From NCBI GenBank assembly GCA_964473555.1, contig CAYYPL010000002.1:372001-436000 (forward strand): DNA of 64,000 bases, given 5' to 3'. Positions 26,852 to 35,337 of the stretch are shown in pieces. Position numbers and translations under genes: made by a program. Numbering within the stretch: position 1 is the first letter of the stretch; each line of letters begins with the position of its first letter. The notes beneath the pieces were generated by a model that saw only the letters and a program-made list of their open reading frames with translations, did no database searches and had not been told where the DNA came from. The stretch comes from UBA11400 sp964473555 (GTDB lineage Bacteria; Bacteroidota; Rhodothermia; Balneolales; HLUCCA01).

Positions 26852-28162
26852 CTACTCGCTTACTGTCGTCGATACACTCACCAGTCTGTCTACCTGAAAC
26901 GCGTGATCTCTGAGATATATCAACGCGTGGTATTCTTGCCTGGTCGAAGCAAAAGATGCATCCAGAACCGTATCATTTACCGAATTTTCTTCAAGCACCA
27001 CATATTTGTAGGCATATTGCCCTTCTTTGACGATTGCCTCACCGAAGTATGAACTACTTTGAGCGTTCCATATCATTTTACCAGAAGGTTCTATACCCCA
27101 CTGGTTGAAGCCCCCGATAAGGTGTACATCTCCATAAGGTCTGGTTTCTTCATCCATTTCAAGCCTGAATTGAACTAAGGCATATCGGGCATCGTAGGTA
27201 CGGGAAGGAGAGGTAGTGAGCCGTGAACGACGTTGTTGTGGTGCAATATTCAAATTGACTACATCCCTATTCAGTGTAACACGCGGGATCGAAAATCGAT
27301 CTTCAAAATCAACGATCTGGGTCGAATACCGATCCATATTACTTAAATCCAGGTCGAAAAATTCGTACGCACCATTAAAAGCACGGTTACGGGAGAGGTA
27401 CATGCGGGCATTAAATTGTTCCGAGAAATCCTGTTGGTCAGCCTTCCTGCCCTTTGCCCAGAACTGATTTTGAACAAAAACTACACTGAGGTCAATTTGT
27501 GGGATTATGGCTGTATCCTCATATTTATATCTGGCAAATAGCTGATGATGTCGTAAGTAGCGTTCATCTTGATTGAATAACTCTTCAATGAGTATTTCGG
27601 AGGTACCAATAGATTCTACTACAAAAAATGGCATGGAAAAAAGTACTTGATTGCTGTACTGTCTGTAGATATGCATCATATAATTTCCACTTCGAGTAAC
27701 TCCCATCTGTTCATTTGGGAAAGTATAGGAGTAGGATAGGTAGGATGGATTCTGTGGACGACCCTTTGTTCCTTCTCCAAAGTAATCGTTTTGGAAACCG
27801 CGAAGGTAGAAATTTGGCAGGAGGCGTGAATCTGACCAGTCAGATTGGTGGTGTGTGATTTCAACACGAAACATATCAGATTCAATTCCCAGATCATCAA
27901 ACTGAAGGGTAAGTCGCTGGGATGAGTTTAATTCGATAATCGGAGCCGATCCAGCTGTACCCCGAAAGAATTGAATACTCTTGATATCACCTGCAGGTAG
28001 ACGCTGACCAGGTACCGTAAATTGATTTACGTAGGGTACAGATGAGTTTGGGGCAGAAGAATCATTGTAGAGACCGGTATTTGAGGTTCCACATTGAATG
28101 AATACCAGACAGGTGATCAGTGCCGTTAGCTTATTATAGATCGATTGAGCCTTGGAAAACAA
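26852..28162 (-). CDS. Type IX secretion system Plug-family protein (DUF5103)
   Basis: A 436-residue protein of the DUF5103/T9SS-plug family. It has a lipoprotein-like N-terminus (ALITCLVFIQCG), then IKSIQFFR, LRLQFDDL-type strands, a conserved YLRGFQNDYF and SYTFPNEQMGVTRSGNYMMHIY, and a C-terminal carbohydrate-binding-like beta sandwich (LIGGFNQWG). In Flavobacterium the Plug seals the SprA translocon pore on the periplasmic side. It implies the organism has a type IX system or its relatives; no other T9SS gene is in the window. Its start overlaps the dapF 3' end by 29 bases, so the lipobox could also reflect a slightly later start. Confidence 0.8.
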   Translation of the reverse strand: MFSKAQSIYNKLTALITCLVFIQCGTSNTGLYNDSSAPNSSVPYVNQFTVPGQRLPAGDIKSIQFFRGTAGSAPIIELNSSQRLTLQFDDLGIESDMFRVEITHHQSDWSDSRLLPNFYLRGFQNDYFGEGTKGRPQNPSYLSYSYTFPNEQMGVTRSGNYMMHIYRQYSNQVLFSMPFFVVESIGTSEILIEELFNQDERYLRHHQLFARYKYEDTAIIPQIDLSVVFVQNQFWAKGRKADQQDFSEQFNARMYLSRNRAFNGAYEFFDLDLSNMDRYSTQIVDFEDRFSIPRVTLNRDVVNLNIAPQQRRSRLTTSPSRTYDARYALVQFRLEMDEETRPYGDVHLIGGFNQWGIEPSGKMIWNAQSSSYFGEAIVKEGQYAYKYVVLEENSVNDTVLDASFASTRQEYHALIYLRDHAFQVDRLVSVSTTVSE

Positions 28163-28946
28163 GTTCAGCAGGTCCTTTCAGAGTCAGGTCTTTATAGGTT
28201 AGGGGTTGTTCAGATGAATTAAATGCACACAGGACAACCCCACCTCTGTTAAAAACCCTGACTCGATTTTGATTAGTTGTGTGTCCGTGGCAGATGGCGG
28301 CCGCAAGCGATCCAGTTCCGCACGATAACGTCAGATCTTCGACACCCCGTTCGTAAGTGACCAGCTTAATGGATTCGTGATCGATTGGATAATAAAAATT
28401 TACATTCGTGCCTTTTGGAGCAAATCTTTGGTCAAATCTGAGTTTTTGCCCAATCTGCCTGAGATAGTCCAACTCTTCAAGTGTATTTGAATCAGACATT
28501 TTGATACAAATATGTTCTGTTCCTGTATGAAGTATTTCAATGGTACCCAATTGGATATCTGGAATCCTGTTTAAATGAACAATTGCAGGGAAGCTCAGGG
28601 TGACATCGGTCCTGGTTACTGAAACGCTATAGGGTTTTCCATGGACGTGAAAACGGTGGTTGTTGGGAACACCGAGTTCACTTGCCAGTCTTGCTATAGA
28701 TCTACCACCATTACCACACATTCCGGCTTCACTGCCATCAGCATTCAGATACAGCATTTCATAGGCTGTATCAGGAATCCCACTGGGTAGCAGAGCAAGT
28801 AGGCCATCTGCCCCGATTCCGAATCGTCTATCACAAAGCAAAGTTGCTTTACTTTTGAGGTTTTCTATAGAATAGCCGAACTCTCGAAAATCGAAAGCAA
28901 CGAAGTCGTTTCCCGTACCCTGAAGTTTATAGAAAATAGTGTTCAT
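28134..28946 (-). CDS. dapF: Diaminopimelate epimerase
   Basis: A 270-residue DapF that interconverts LL- and meso-diaminopimelate for lysine and peptidoglycan synthesis. The two catalytic cysteines are in GMCGNGGRS (Cys77) and LTLSCGTGS (Cys209); QGTGNDFVAFD opens the first domain. The length is typical. It overlaps holB by 4 bases at its start and the Plug gene at its end, in a ccmB-holB-dapF-plug unit. Confidence 0.96.
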   Translation of the reverse strand: MNTIFYKLQGTGNDFVAFDFREFGYSIENLKSKATLLCDRRFGIGADGLLALLPSGIPDTAYEMLYLNADGSEAGMCGNGGRSIARLASELGVPNNHRFHVHGKPYSVSVTRTDVTLSFPAIVHLNRIPDIQLGTIEILHTGTEHICIKMSDSNTLEELDYLRQIGQKLRFDQRFAPKGTNVNFYYPIDHESIKLVTYERGVEDLTLSCGTGSLAAAICHGHTTNQNRVRVFNRGGVVLCAFNSSEQPLTYKDLTLKGPAELVFQGSIDL

Positions 28947-30124
28947 GGCAACTCAACAGCAGGTAGATGTAACCAGGATTCAGACATTGGGATTGGAGTT
29001 TCCAATCCGCGCATAAGATATCCAAAACGGATGCCCAATACCGTAAATATATACTTGTCTTTCACATTCTGACGTAACAGGGTTCTTGCCGAATCGATTT
29101 GATCAATCATCGTTTCCACCTTGGCATTTCCCATAGACTGAACAAATCGGGTAATTACTTCAATCTGATCTGAATTTACCAGCAAGGTTTTGTTGGATGT
29201 ATGCATATACACCATGATATCCTTTAGGAACACTTCAAGTAGGTTTAGGATGACGATTTGTCCCTCGGTATTGTTCTCATCCGCCCAAGATGATACCAGA
29301 TTCAGCATTTCACTGGCATCCAGTGTGTAGGACATTCGCAGAAAGCTTACGATTTCACTTCGAAGTGATTTCACCTGTTTTACATCCCAAAACCTGGCTA
29401 TTGCATAATTACCTCCTGAAATTCGGGCCATATACCCGGCATCCTCCTCAGACATCCCATCGCGTTCAAGTAACCCTTCAGTAATTTCCCGGGTTGTAAG
29501 GCCTGTACATTTAAGTACCTGACAGCGCGATAAAATGGTTGGTAATAAGGCGTTCAGATTATCTGTTGTCATGATAATCAACACGTCTTCAGGTGGTTCT
29601 TCGAGTATTTTGAGAAATGCATTCGCCGAGCTATCCTGCATGTGCTCAATACCGGTAAGAATGATGATGTTCTTACGACCTTCATTCGGTCTGAGGAAGA
29701 ATGCAGGTCTAACCTCTTCCCTGAAATAGTCTATGGGATAAAATGCCCGTCGATTTTTACTGGATTCCTCTTCGAGGTTCGGACGGTTTGCAAAATCAAT
29801 CACAGCATAAGGGTCATCAGCCAGCAATCGAATTCGTGTATTAAATTCAGTTTTGGAAAGCTCGCGAGGAATGGGGATGAACACATGGATGTCGGGATGA
29901 TTCATCCAGCTACTTTTGTTTGAGAAAGTATGTGTTCCAAGGTTGCTTAGATGGGATATCCCATTTACAGCTTCGGCAAAAGCAAGCGCCAAAGGTTTTT
30001 TTCCAATTCCAGGTGGTCCGGCAAGCAGGTATGCATGGCCAAGTCTGCCTGATTCCAAAATCTTACTGATTTCGTTCTTTACTTTTTCCTGTCCAAGTAC
30101 GCTGGTTTTTGCGAATGGTATCAT
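28943..30124 (-). CDS. holB: DNA polymerase III delta' subunit
   Basis: A 393-residue AAA+ clamp-loader subunit. Signatures are VLGQEKVKNEI, HAYLLAGPPGIGKK (P-loop-like), the sensor segment ILEEPPEDVLIIMTT and LLPTILSRCQ (arginine-finger SRC motif). The zinc module normally inserted after the P-loop (four Cys) is replaced by a Cys-free segment between AVNG and MNHPDIHVF. The ATG at 30124 is preferred; another at 30133 overlaps the ccmB stop more deeply. It loads the beta clamp together with the gamma/tau and delta subunits. Confidence 0.87.
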   Translation of the reverse strand: MIPFAKTSVLGQEKVKNEISKILESGRLGHAYLLAGPPGIGKKPLALAFAEAVNGISHLSNLGTHTFSNKSSWMNHPDIHVFIPIPRELSKTEFNTRIRLLADDPYAVIDFANRPNLEEESSKNRRAFYPIDYFREEVRPAFFLRPNEGRKNIIILTGIEHMQDSSANAFLKILEEPPEDVLIIMTTDNLNALLPTILSRCQVLKCTGLTTREITEGLLERDGMSEEDAGYMARISGGNYAIARFWDVKQVKSLRSEIVSFLRMSYTLDASEMLNLVSSWADENNTEGQIVILNLLEVFLKDIMVYMHTSNKTLLVNSDQIEVITRFVQSMGNAKVETMIDQIDSARTLLRQNVKDKYIFTVLGIRFGYLMRGLETPIPMSESWLHLPAVELP

Positions 30125-30125
30125 G

Positions 30126-30794
30126 CTATTCATCCCAAACAAAATCAAAGAGAAGTGAACCAGCGGTGATGGTAACGCCACAATATCCTGTCAAGGCTGC
30201 CACATCGCTGATGTAGGTTCCATCCTGATCGCCGTAAAATCCGGTGAAAGTCACTTTGGCTACAATCAGGATCAATGGAATCAGTAGTGGTATGGCCAGC
30301 ACCGAGAATACGGCACCTTTTTGTGAGCTCTGAGCCACCAAAGATGCCAGTAGAGTAGAAACAGATGCCAACCCAAGCGATCCAAATACTAAACCAATTA
30401 ACATTACGGGCCACAGTATGATCTGAATGTTCAGTAAAAAAAGGTACAACAGAAATGAGAAAATGGCCACAGCCAGAGTGAAAACGTAGTTATAGACTAG
30501 TTTTCCGGTAAAAATATGGGTTGCGGGAAATCTCAGTCTCAATAGATCCAATGTTCCCTGATCAGATTCTGCCACAAATGACCTGGATAGTGATGACAAT
30601 GAAGCAAAAAGTACAATAATCCAGAATAAGCCACTTTTCGCGTGGTCATGCAAGTCTTCAGCCCTAAGTGCAAATAAAATAACCATAAGAGAAGCTATGA
30701 CGAATGCAATAATTGTATTGATGCCAAACTTGGTACGTAATTCAAGTCTGGCATCTTTTAGAAATACGGCGTAGGCACTCTGGAAAAATTGCAT
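30126..30794 (-). CDS. ccmB: Heme exporter protein B (CcmB-type ABC permease)
   Basis: A 222-residue protein with six predicted membrane helices. The FLKDARLELRTKFGIN N-terminus, AESDQGTLDLLRLRFP and the downstream GKLVYNYVFTL are CcmB hallmarks. CcmB works with CcmA and CcmC to deliver heme to CcmE for cytochrome c maturation. None of the partner genes is adjacent, which is common for scattered ccm genes in FCB bacteria. A GTG one codon upstream is also possible. It heads the ccmB-holB-dapF-plug transcript. Confidence 0.88.
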   Translation of the reverse strand: MQFFQSAYAVFLKDARLELRTKFGINTIIAFVIASLMVILFALRAEDLHDHAKSGLFWIIVLFASLSSLSRSFVAESDQGTLDLLRLRFPATHIFTGKLVYNYVFTLAVAIFSFLLYLFLLNIQIILWPVMLIGLVFGSLGLASVSTLLASLVAQSSQKGAVFSVLAIPLLIPLILIVAKVTFTGFYGDQDGTYISDVAALTGYCGVTITAGSLLFDFVWDE

Positions 30795-30857
30795 CACCTA
30801 AGGTACTAATTTAATCTGAAATCGTTGATCAGATGTTTTTTTGAAATCGTTTTTTGA

Positions 30858-30889
30858 TTGTCAGTTGGAAAATAACATCAGTATATTTG
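30858..30889 (+). promoter_or_regulatory. Bacteroidota-type promoter for the PTS-IIA gene
   Basis: TTG (30858-30860), a 21-base spacer and TATATTTG (30882-30889) match the TTG-N17-23-TAnnTTTG consensus exactly. Transcription would start near 30896, about 23 bases before the ATG at 30919. This rules against a longer TTG-initiated reading from 30841. Confidence 0.65.
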
Positions 30890-30918
30890 AAGCTGAAACA
30901 ATTAACCGTTTGAACGAC

Positions 30919-31383
30919 ATGAAAATTTCAGATCTCCTCACCGAACACAATGTAATTCCTACCTTGGAAGCGTCAGACAAGACACAAGCTCTCAAAGAAC
31001 TGGTTGATGCAATGCAGAGATCTGTTGGATTTGATATTGCGGAAAAAGCCTATAAGGCGGTCATCGAAAGGGAATCAATCATGTCAACTGGGGTGGGAAA
31101 AGGGTTAGCCATTCCGCACGGAAGGGTACATGGTATCACAACAAATTATGCTGCTTTTGCCTGCCTGAAGCATCCAATTGACTACGGTTCGATTGATGGA
31201 AAAGAAGTCAACATGATTTTCATGTTGGTGGGTCCTGAAACTCAGAATAGTCTTCATATCAAATTACTGAGTCGAATTTCCCGTCTCATGAATAACGATC
31301 AGTTCCGAGAGCTTCTCATAGATTGCGATACGGCCAAAGAGATGCTCGAGCTGTTTGAAAATGAAGAGAATAAAACCACCTGA
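30919..31383 (+). CDS. PTS fructose/nitrogen-type EIIA domain protein (PtsN-like)
   Basis: A 154-residue single-domain EIIA of the fructose/Ntr class. The phospho-acceptor histidine is in AIPHGRV (His67), flanked by GVGKGLA and a downstream DYGSIDGKEVNMIFMLVGP. As a stand-alone domain it is likely regulatory (PtsN, nitrogen/potassium signalling) rather than part of a sugar transporter, since no IIB/IIC is near. It is 2 bases upstream of folD, so they share a transcript. Confidence 0.85.
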   Translation: MKISDLLTEHNVIPTLEASDKTQALKELVDAMQRSVGFDIAEKAYKAVIERESIMSTGVGKGLAIPHGRVHGITTNYAAFACLKHPIDYGSIDGKEVNMIFMLVGPETQNSLHIKLLSRISRLMNNDQFRELLIDCDTAKEMLELFENEENKTT

Positions 31384-31385
31384 TT

Positions 31386-32282
31386 ATGAGTCGTATTGTC
31401 AACAAAATTGATGGGCTTCTGGTCTCAGACAAAATTAAAGAAGAGGTAAAAAACGATGTCGATTCTTGGGTGGCTTTGGGCAACAGAGCTCCTAAGCTTC
31501 AGGTTATATTAGTTGGAAACAACACGGCCTCAAAAGTTTATGTTGGAGCGAAGACTCGTGCTTGCAATCAAGTGGGAATACTTTCAGATACCCTGTACCT
31601 TCCGGATACAACCTCAGAGCGAGAACTGAAACAACGAATTAGGCAGTTCAATCAGGATGATACCGTTGACGGGATTCTGGTACAATTGCCTTTACCGTCG
31701 CATATGACCTCCCTTGCCGTGATTGAAAGCATAGACCATCGAAAAGATGTTGATGGATTTCATCCTATGAACGTGGGACGAATGACTATAGGACAACCCA
31801 GCTACCGGTCATGTACTCCTGCAGGGATCATGGAACTTTTATCCTTTTACTCAATTCCGGTGAAATCGAAGCACATTGTCGTGGTCGGTGCCAGTAATAT
31901 CGTCGGATCACCTGCAGCTATCATGCTCTCCCGAGAGAACGACGAGGGGAAAGCTACGGTTACGATTTGTCACAAGTACACTAAGGATCTGACGCGACAC
32001 ACGATCAATGCTGATATGTTGATTGTAGCAGCAGGTGTACCTGGTTTGATAACCGGGCAAATGGTTAAAGAGGATGTGGTGATTATCGATGTTGGAATGA
32101 ATCGGATTCCAGATCCGACTACAGAACGAGGGTACAAACTTGTGGGTGACTGCGACTACCAGTCTATATCCGAAAAGGCGAGTTGGATGACACCTGTCCC
32201 CGGTGGTGTCGGTCCAATGACTGTCGCCATGTTAATGAAAAACACCCTTTTGGCTGCCAAAAAAGCTATTTATCCGGATTAA
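31386..32282 (+). CDS. folD: Bifunctional methylenetetrahydrofolate dehydrogenase/cyclohydrolase
   Basis: A 298-residue FolD. It oxidises 5,10-methylene-THF with NADP and hydrolyses the methenyl product to 10-formyl-THF, supplying one-carbon units. The folate/catalytic segment YVGAKTRAC, VQLPLPSHM and the C-terminal PVPGGVGPMTVAMLMKNT are diagnostic. A NADP-binding GASNIVGSP is present. Its 3' end overlaps the convergent antiporter's 3' end by 17 bases. Confidence 0.96.
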   Translation: MSRIVNKIDGLLVSDKIKEEVKNDVDSWVALGNRAPKLQVILVGNNTASKVYVGAKTRACNQVGILSDTLYLPDTTSERELKQRIRQFNQDDTVDGILVQLPLPSHMTSLAVIESIDHRKDVDGFHPMNVGRMTIGQPSYRSCTPAGIMELLSFYSIPVKSKHIVVVGASNIVGSPAAIMLSRENDEGKATVTICHKYTKDLTRHTINADMLIVAAGVPGLITGQMVKEDVVIIDVGMNRIPDPTTERGYKLVGDCDYQSISEKASWMTPVPGGVGPMTVAMLMKNTLLAAKKAIYPD

Positions 32283-34794
32283 CCGGCCTATCGATCTCAG
32301 TTTTTTTCTTTCTATCTGAGCTGCTGGCATCACTCATTGCGTTTAAGACTTCAGCTGAACTACGTGCATTTTTAAGAAGTGGAATTACCGCAGGATTTTT
32401 GAAAATCCGGGCAATTTCATTGAGTCGATTGAAATGCACATCGGTTCCCAATGAATCTGGATTGATAACCAAGACCAAAATATGAATAGCTCCCGATGTT
32501 TTTGGGATTTTTATACCTGCCGTGTTGATGGCAATCAATACACAGGTATCCTTAACCAGCTCTGTGTGGGTGTCAAAAATACAGATACCAGGTATAATTT
32601 CTGGAGTGTAGTCGAGCGAATTATCCAACAGATTGTTGAGTAGTGAGGCTTTTACTGACTCATCTGAATCAAATTTCTTAGTTAACATCTCCTGAATCAA
32701 TTTTTTGTGCTCATGAACAGGTTCGGAACCGATTGTTATTGCCGATTCGTTGATGCATTGAACTACGTTGAAATCCGAGTCGCCCTGCTTCGATATCATT
32801 TCAGAGGGAAAAATGGTCATGAAATTATTTTTTGGAAACCTATTAGCAATCAGTCCGGGCAGGCGGTCCAGGCCGGGTCTCCACGATATGGTGCCTTCGC
32901 GTGCACTCAGGAGTATGAAAAACGATTTCGTGTCCAGCAAATCATCCAATTTTTCGATGAGTTTAAGCCAATTTGGGATTTCAATATACTCTGTTTTCAC
33001 AGTGGGTTCTGCTTTTGAAATGATACCTTTAAGAATCTGAAGCCTTTCAGTAACACCAATTACTTTCAAGTCGGTACCCATCTGATGCACGAGTATTTTG
33101 ATGTTCCTGACCGCATCCACAAATCCAGGTTCGAGCGATGCAAAAGGAGGGATTGCCAGGATTACATGCTCATTCGTACTGATTTTTTCCTCAATCTTGG
33201 AAACCATGATCATTTCGGCTGTTTGTTCGAGAAGCTGATCCAGAACTCCTCCAAAAATACGTTGTCGAGCCGAACTCTCACCATTCCAGCCAATAATAAC
33301 GCTTGTAATCCGCTTTTCTTTAATGGCACGGTTGATACCTGTTGAAATATTCATATCCACCCGAGTCAACGGAGAAACTGGGACTTCCGTAGCAGTTGCA
33401 TAAATAACAGCATGTGAGAGCATCTTTTCGGAATCCGCAACCTGAGCCTCAACATTCGGTCCGTCTCGCACTACGGTTAGAGGGAATACACTTTCCGAAC
33501 TATTTTGGTCTCTTACGGCAAATGCGATATCCATCAATGCTTCAGCTGTGGTTGGATTCGCTAACGGAACCAGAATTCGTTGAGGCGCATCCGATTTCGT
33601 ATACAGCTTCCTGGATTCAGCCTCAGCAATCTGTCGACCGAATTTTTCTACCAAGTATGGACCGATCAGGCAGGTAATCATTATCATGATGACCACTGCA
33701 TTCACAGCAAGCTCATCGAATAATCCCACATCAAATCCTATGAGAGTAACGGCCAAGGTAGCAGCAGCTTGTGGAACTGACAATCCAAATATGGTCAACC
33801 CCTCAGCATTCGATAGCTTGAAGATAAAACGTGATGCAAAGGCCGCAATAAACTTACCCACAATTACAATACCTGTGAATAATAAGGCCGTAAACCAGAC
33901 CTCAAAACTGCCCAGCACACTCACATCCACAAGCATTCCCACCGAGATCAGGAAAAAAGGGATGAAAAGCGCATTACCAACAAATTGTACCCTATTCATT
34001 AAAGGACTGGAGTCTGGGACCAATCTGTTTAGCAGCAGTCCGGCAAGAAACGCCCCGATAATGGGCGCTAATCCAGCCAGGTTAGCTAACCAGGCATTCA
34101 CGAAGAGGATGGCTACAAGAAAGACATAATCGGCATCATTTTCTTTAGGGAATGTTCTGAAGAACCACCTCCCAAGACGTGGTAGGATACTGATCGAACC
34201 TACCACAAAAATTCCCACACTTAAACTAAATGACCCAAGAAAACCGAGCGTAACGCCATCTTCCATAGAACCAACGACCAGCGCCAGTATTGCCAAAGAC
34301 AGGCCGTCGGTAACCATGGTTCCACCCATGGTCATCGTTACAGCACGATTCCTGGTGATGCCAAGCCTGTGCGCAATTGGGTAGGCTAAAAGGGTGTGAG
34401 AGCCAACAATAGAGCCCAAAAGGAAAGTTGTAGCCAATGTGTAACCTAGTAGCGCAGGAGATATCAGGTAGGCAAGAAACATGGGTACTGCAAACGAGAC
34501 CACTCCAAAAATCAAGCTTTTATTTCTGAGTCTGTTGAATTGATTCAGGTCAATGGACAACCCAGCCATAAACATGAGATACAGCAAACCAACGGTGCCA
34601 AGAAGGATAATTGTGGCATCACGTTCCAACAGACCTGTTAACGAAGGACCCACAATAGTACCGGATACAATAATTCCAACGATTCCAGGAACCCTCAGTT
34701 TCTTGAAAATCAATGGAGATATCAGAATGATGAGCATGACAATAGCCACAATCAATACGGGATCGCTAACCGGCAAGTTCATGGACTCAAACAT
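32266..34794 (-). CDS. CPA2-type cation:proton antiporter with C-terminal Usp-like region
   Basis: An 842-residue membrane protein. Residues about 15-385 form a 12-helix Na+/H+ or K+/H+ exchanger core of the Kef/CPA2 family (LGTVGLLYLMFMAGLSID, GTMVTDGLSLAILALV). After a linker, residues about 405-550 resemble a UspA nucleotide-binding domain (RILVPLANP, VIIGWNGESS), and a second such region may follow. The large cytoplasmic tail suggests ligand-gated transport, as for Kef with KTN domains. The substrate ion is not predictable. It diverges from the orphan gene at 34928 across a 133-base region holding an operator-like palindrome. Confidence 0.85.
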   Translation of the reverse strand: MFESMNLPVSDPVLIVAIVMLIILISPLIFKKLRVPGIVGIIVSGTIVGPSLTGLLERDATIILLGTVGLLYLMFMAGLSIDLNQFNRLRNKSLIFGVVSFAVPMFLAYLISPALLGYTLATTFLLGSIVGSHTLLAYPIAHRLGITRNRAVTMTMGGTMVTDGLSLAILALVVGSMEDGVTLGFLGSFSLSVGIFVVGSISILPRLGRWFFRTFPKENDADYVFLVAILFVNAWLANLAGLAPIIGAFLAGLLLNRLVPDSSPLMNRVQFVGNALFIPFFLISVGMLVDVSVLGSFEVWFTALLFTGIVIVGKFIAAFASRFIFKLSNAEGLTIFGLSVPQAAATLAVTLIGFDVGLFDELAVNAVVIMIMITCLIGPYLVEKFGRQIAEAESRKLYTKSDAPQRILVPLANPTTAEALMDIAFAVRDQNSSESVFPLTVVRDGPNVEAQVADSEKMLSHAVIYATATEVPVSPLTRVDMNISTGINRAIKEKRITSVIIGWNGESSARQRIFGGVLDQLLEQTAEMIMVSKIEEKISTNEHVILAIPPFASLEPGFVDAVRNIKILVHQMGTDLKVIGVTERLQILKGIISKAEPTVKTEYIEIPNWLKLIEKLDDLLDTKSFFILLSAREGTISWRPGLDRLPGLIANRFPKNNFMTIFPSEMISKQGDSDFNVVQCINESAITIGSEPVHEHKKLIQEMLTKKFDSDESVKASLLNNLLDNSLDYTPEIIPGICIFDTHTELVKDTCVLIAINTAGIKIPKTSGAIHILVLVINPDSLGTDVHFNRLNEIARIFKNPAVIPLLKNARSSAEVLNAMSDASSSDRKKKTEIDRPVNPDK

Positions 34795-34850
34795 ACAATC
34801 TGGATTGGTGGAACAGTGTTCTTAAAAATAATAAAAAAAGATTTCGAGGG

Positions 34851-34870
34851 TGTGACATAATGTTGTCACA
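34851..34870. promoter_or_regulatory. 20-bp operator-like inverted repeat
   Basis: TGTGACA-N6-TGTCACA, with perfect 7-base arms and spacer TAATGT. It lies in the divergent antiporter/orphan-gene intergenic region and ends 9 bases before a TAnnTTTG box, so it would cover the -33 zone of the rightward promoter. Arms resemble CRP/FNR half-sites (TGTGA/TCACA) but with a 10-base instead of 6-base centre. Function is inferred. Confidence 0.5.
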
Positions 34871-34879
34871 TCCCTTACA

Positions 34880-34887
34880 TAATTTTG
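34880..34887 (+). promoter_or_regulatory. Candidate -7 box of the orphan gene
   Basis: TAATTTTG is an exact TAnnTTTG match 41 bases before the ATG. No TTG lies 17-23 bases upstream; that place is taken by the inverted repeat, which suggests an activator-dependent or otherwise regulated promoter. Confidence 0.5.
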
Positions 34888-34927
34888 ATTTAGAAACTAA
34901 AAATGACGTATTAACAGGAGAACAAAA

Positions 34928-35287
34928 ATGACAAGTGCAAAAAAACTGGATCACAATTACCCGGTGTTAACATCGGTACCCGTTTCTAAAAACCATACTT
35001 CTTCAAGAACTGACAAGATACATCCATTGATCAAGGAATCAAGAGATATTCTGGACTGGATGGGATGGAGCGATATTCCCGATTCCATGAAGCTGGTAAT
35101 TGCAATTGATATGATAGGATTTAGAGATGAGTTGAATGGATGGTACTCTACCCGTGATCCCTATGTTCTTGCCAGAAGGAGAAGTGTTTATTACTGGGTA
35201 AATCAGTATCTGAATGGAAACTGTACTACCGAAACAGCTGAACAATCACTTCTGGTACTGAATCTGGTAAAGAAGATGGGCAGTTAA
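34928..35287 (+). CDS. Uncharacterised 119-residue protein
   Basis: I do not recognise this family. The first 30 residues look disordered (Ser/Thr/Lys-rich). The rest is probably helical, with the blocks DILDWMGWSDIPDSMKLVI, RDELNGWY, RRRSVYYWVNQYLNG and a Ser/Gln-rich C-terminus. There is no signal peptide, membrane helix or cysteine cluster. A good AGGAG lies 7 bases before the ATG, and it has a dedicated promoter with a palindromic operator, so it is likely a regulated, expressed small protein. It is isolated from both neighbours. Confidence 0.7.
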   Translation: MTSAKKLDHNYPVLTSVPVSKNHTSSRTDKIHPLIKESRDILDWMGWSDIPDSMKLVIAIDMIGFRDELNGWYSTRDPYVLARRRSVYYWVNQYLNGNCTTETAEQSLLVLNLVKKMGS

Positions 35288-35288
35288 C

Positions 35289-35304
35289 CACACCAGCTGG
35301 TGTG
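35289..35304. repeat. Perfect 16-bp palindrome after the orphan gene
   Basis: CACACCAGCTGGTGTG is self-complementary. It begins 2 bases after the stop of the orphan gene and 34 bases before the converging glycosyltransferase stop. As RNA it can form a 6-bp stem with a 4-base loop on either strand, so it may serve as a bidirectional terminator, although no T-run follows. Confidence 0.4.
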
Positions 35305-35337
35305 TTTGCGGGTTTGCCTGTTCGATGTGATGGGATT

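Noticed and set aside
30841..30918. Longer TTG start of the PTS-IIA protein
   Set aside because: An exact promoter (30858-30889) lies inside it, and the conserved domain begins at 30919.
33686..34129. 147-codon ORF on the plus strand antisense to the antiporter
   Set aside because: Composition follows the complement of the real gene (Thr/Asn/Lys-rich), with no ribosome site or homology-like motif.
35289..35304. Palindrome as a site-specific recombination or attachment site
   Set aside because: There is no integrase nearby and no second copy in the window; a terminator or binding site between converging genes is simpler.
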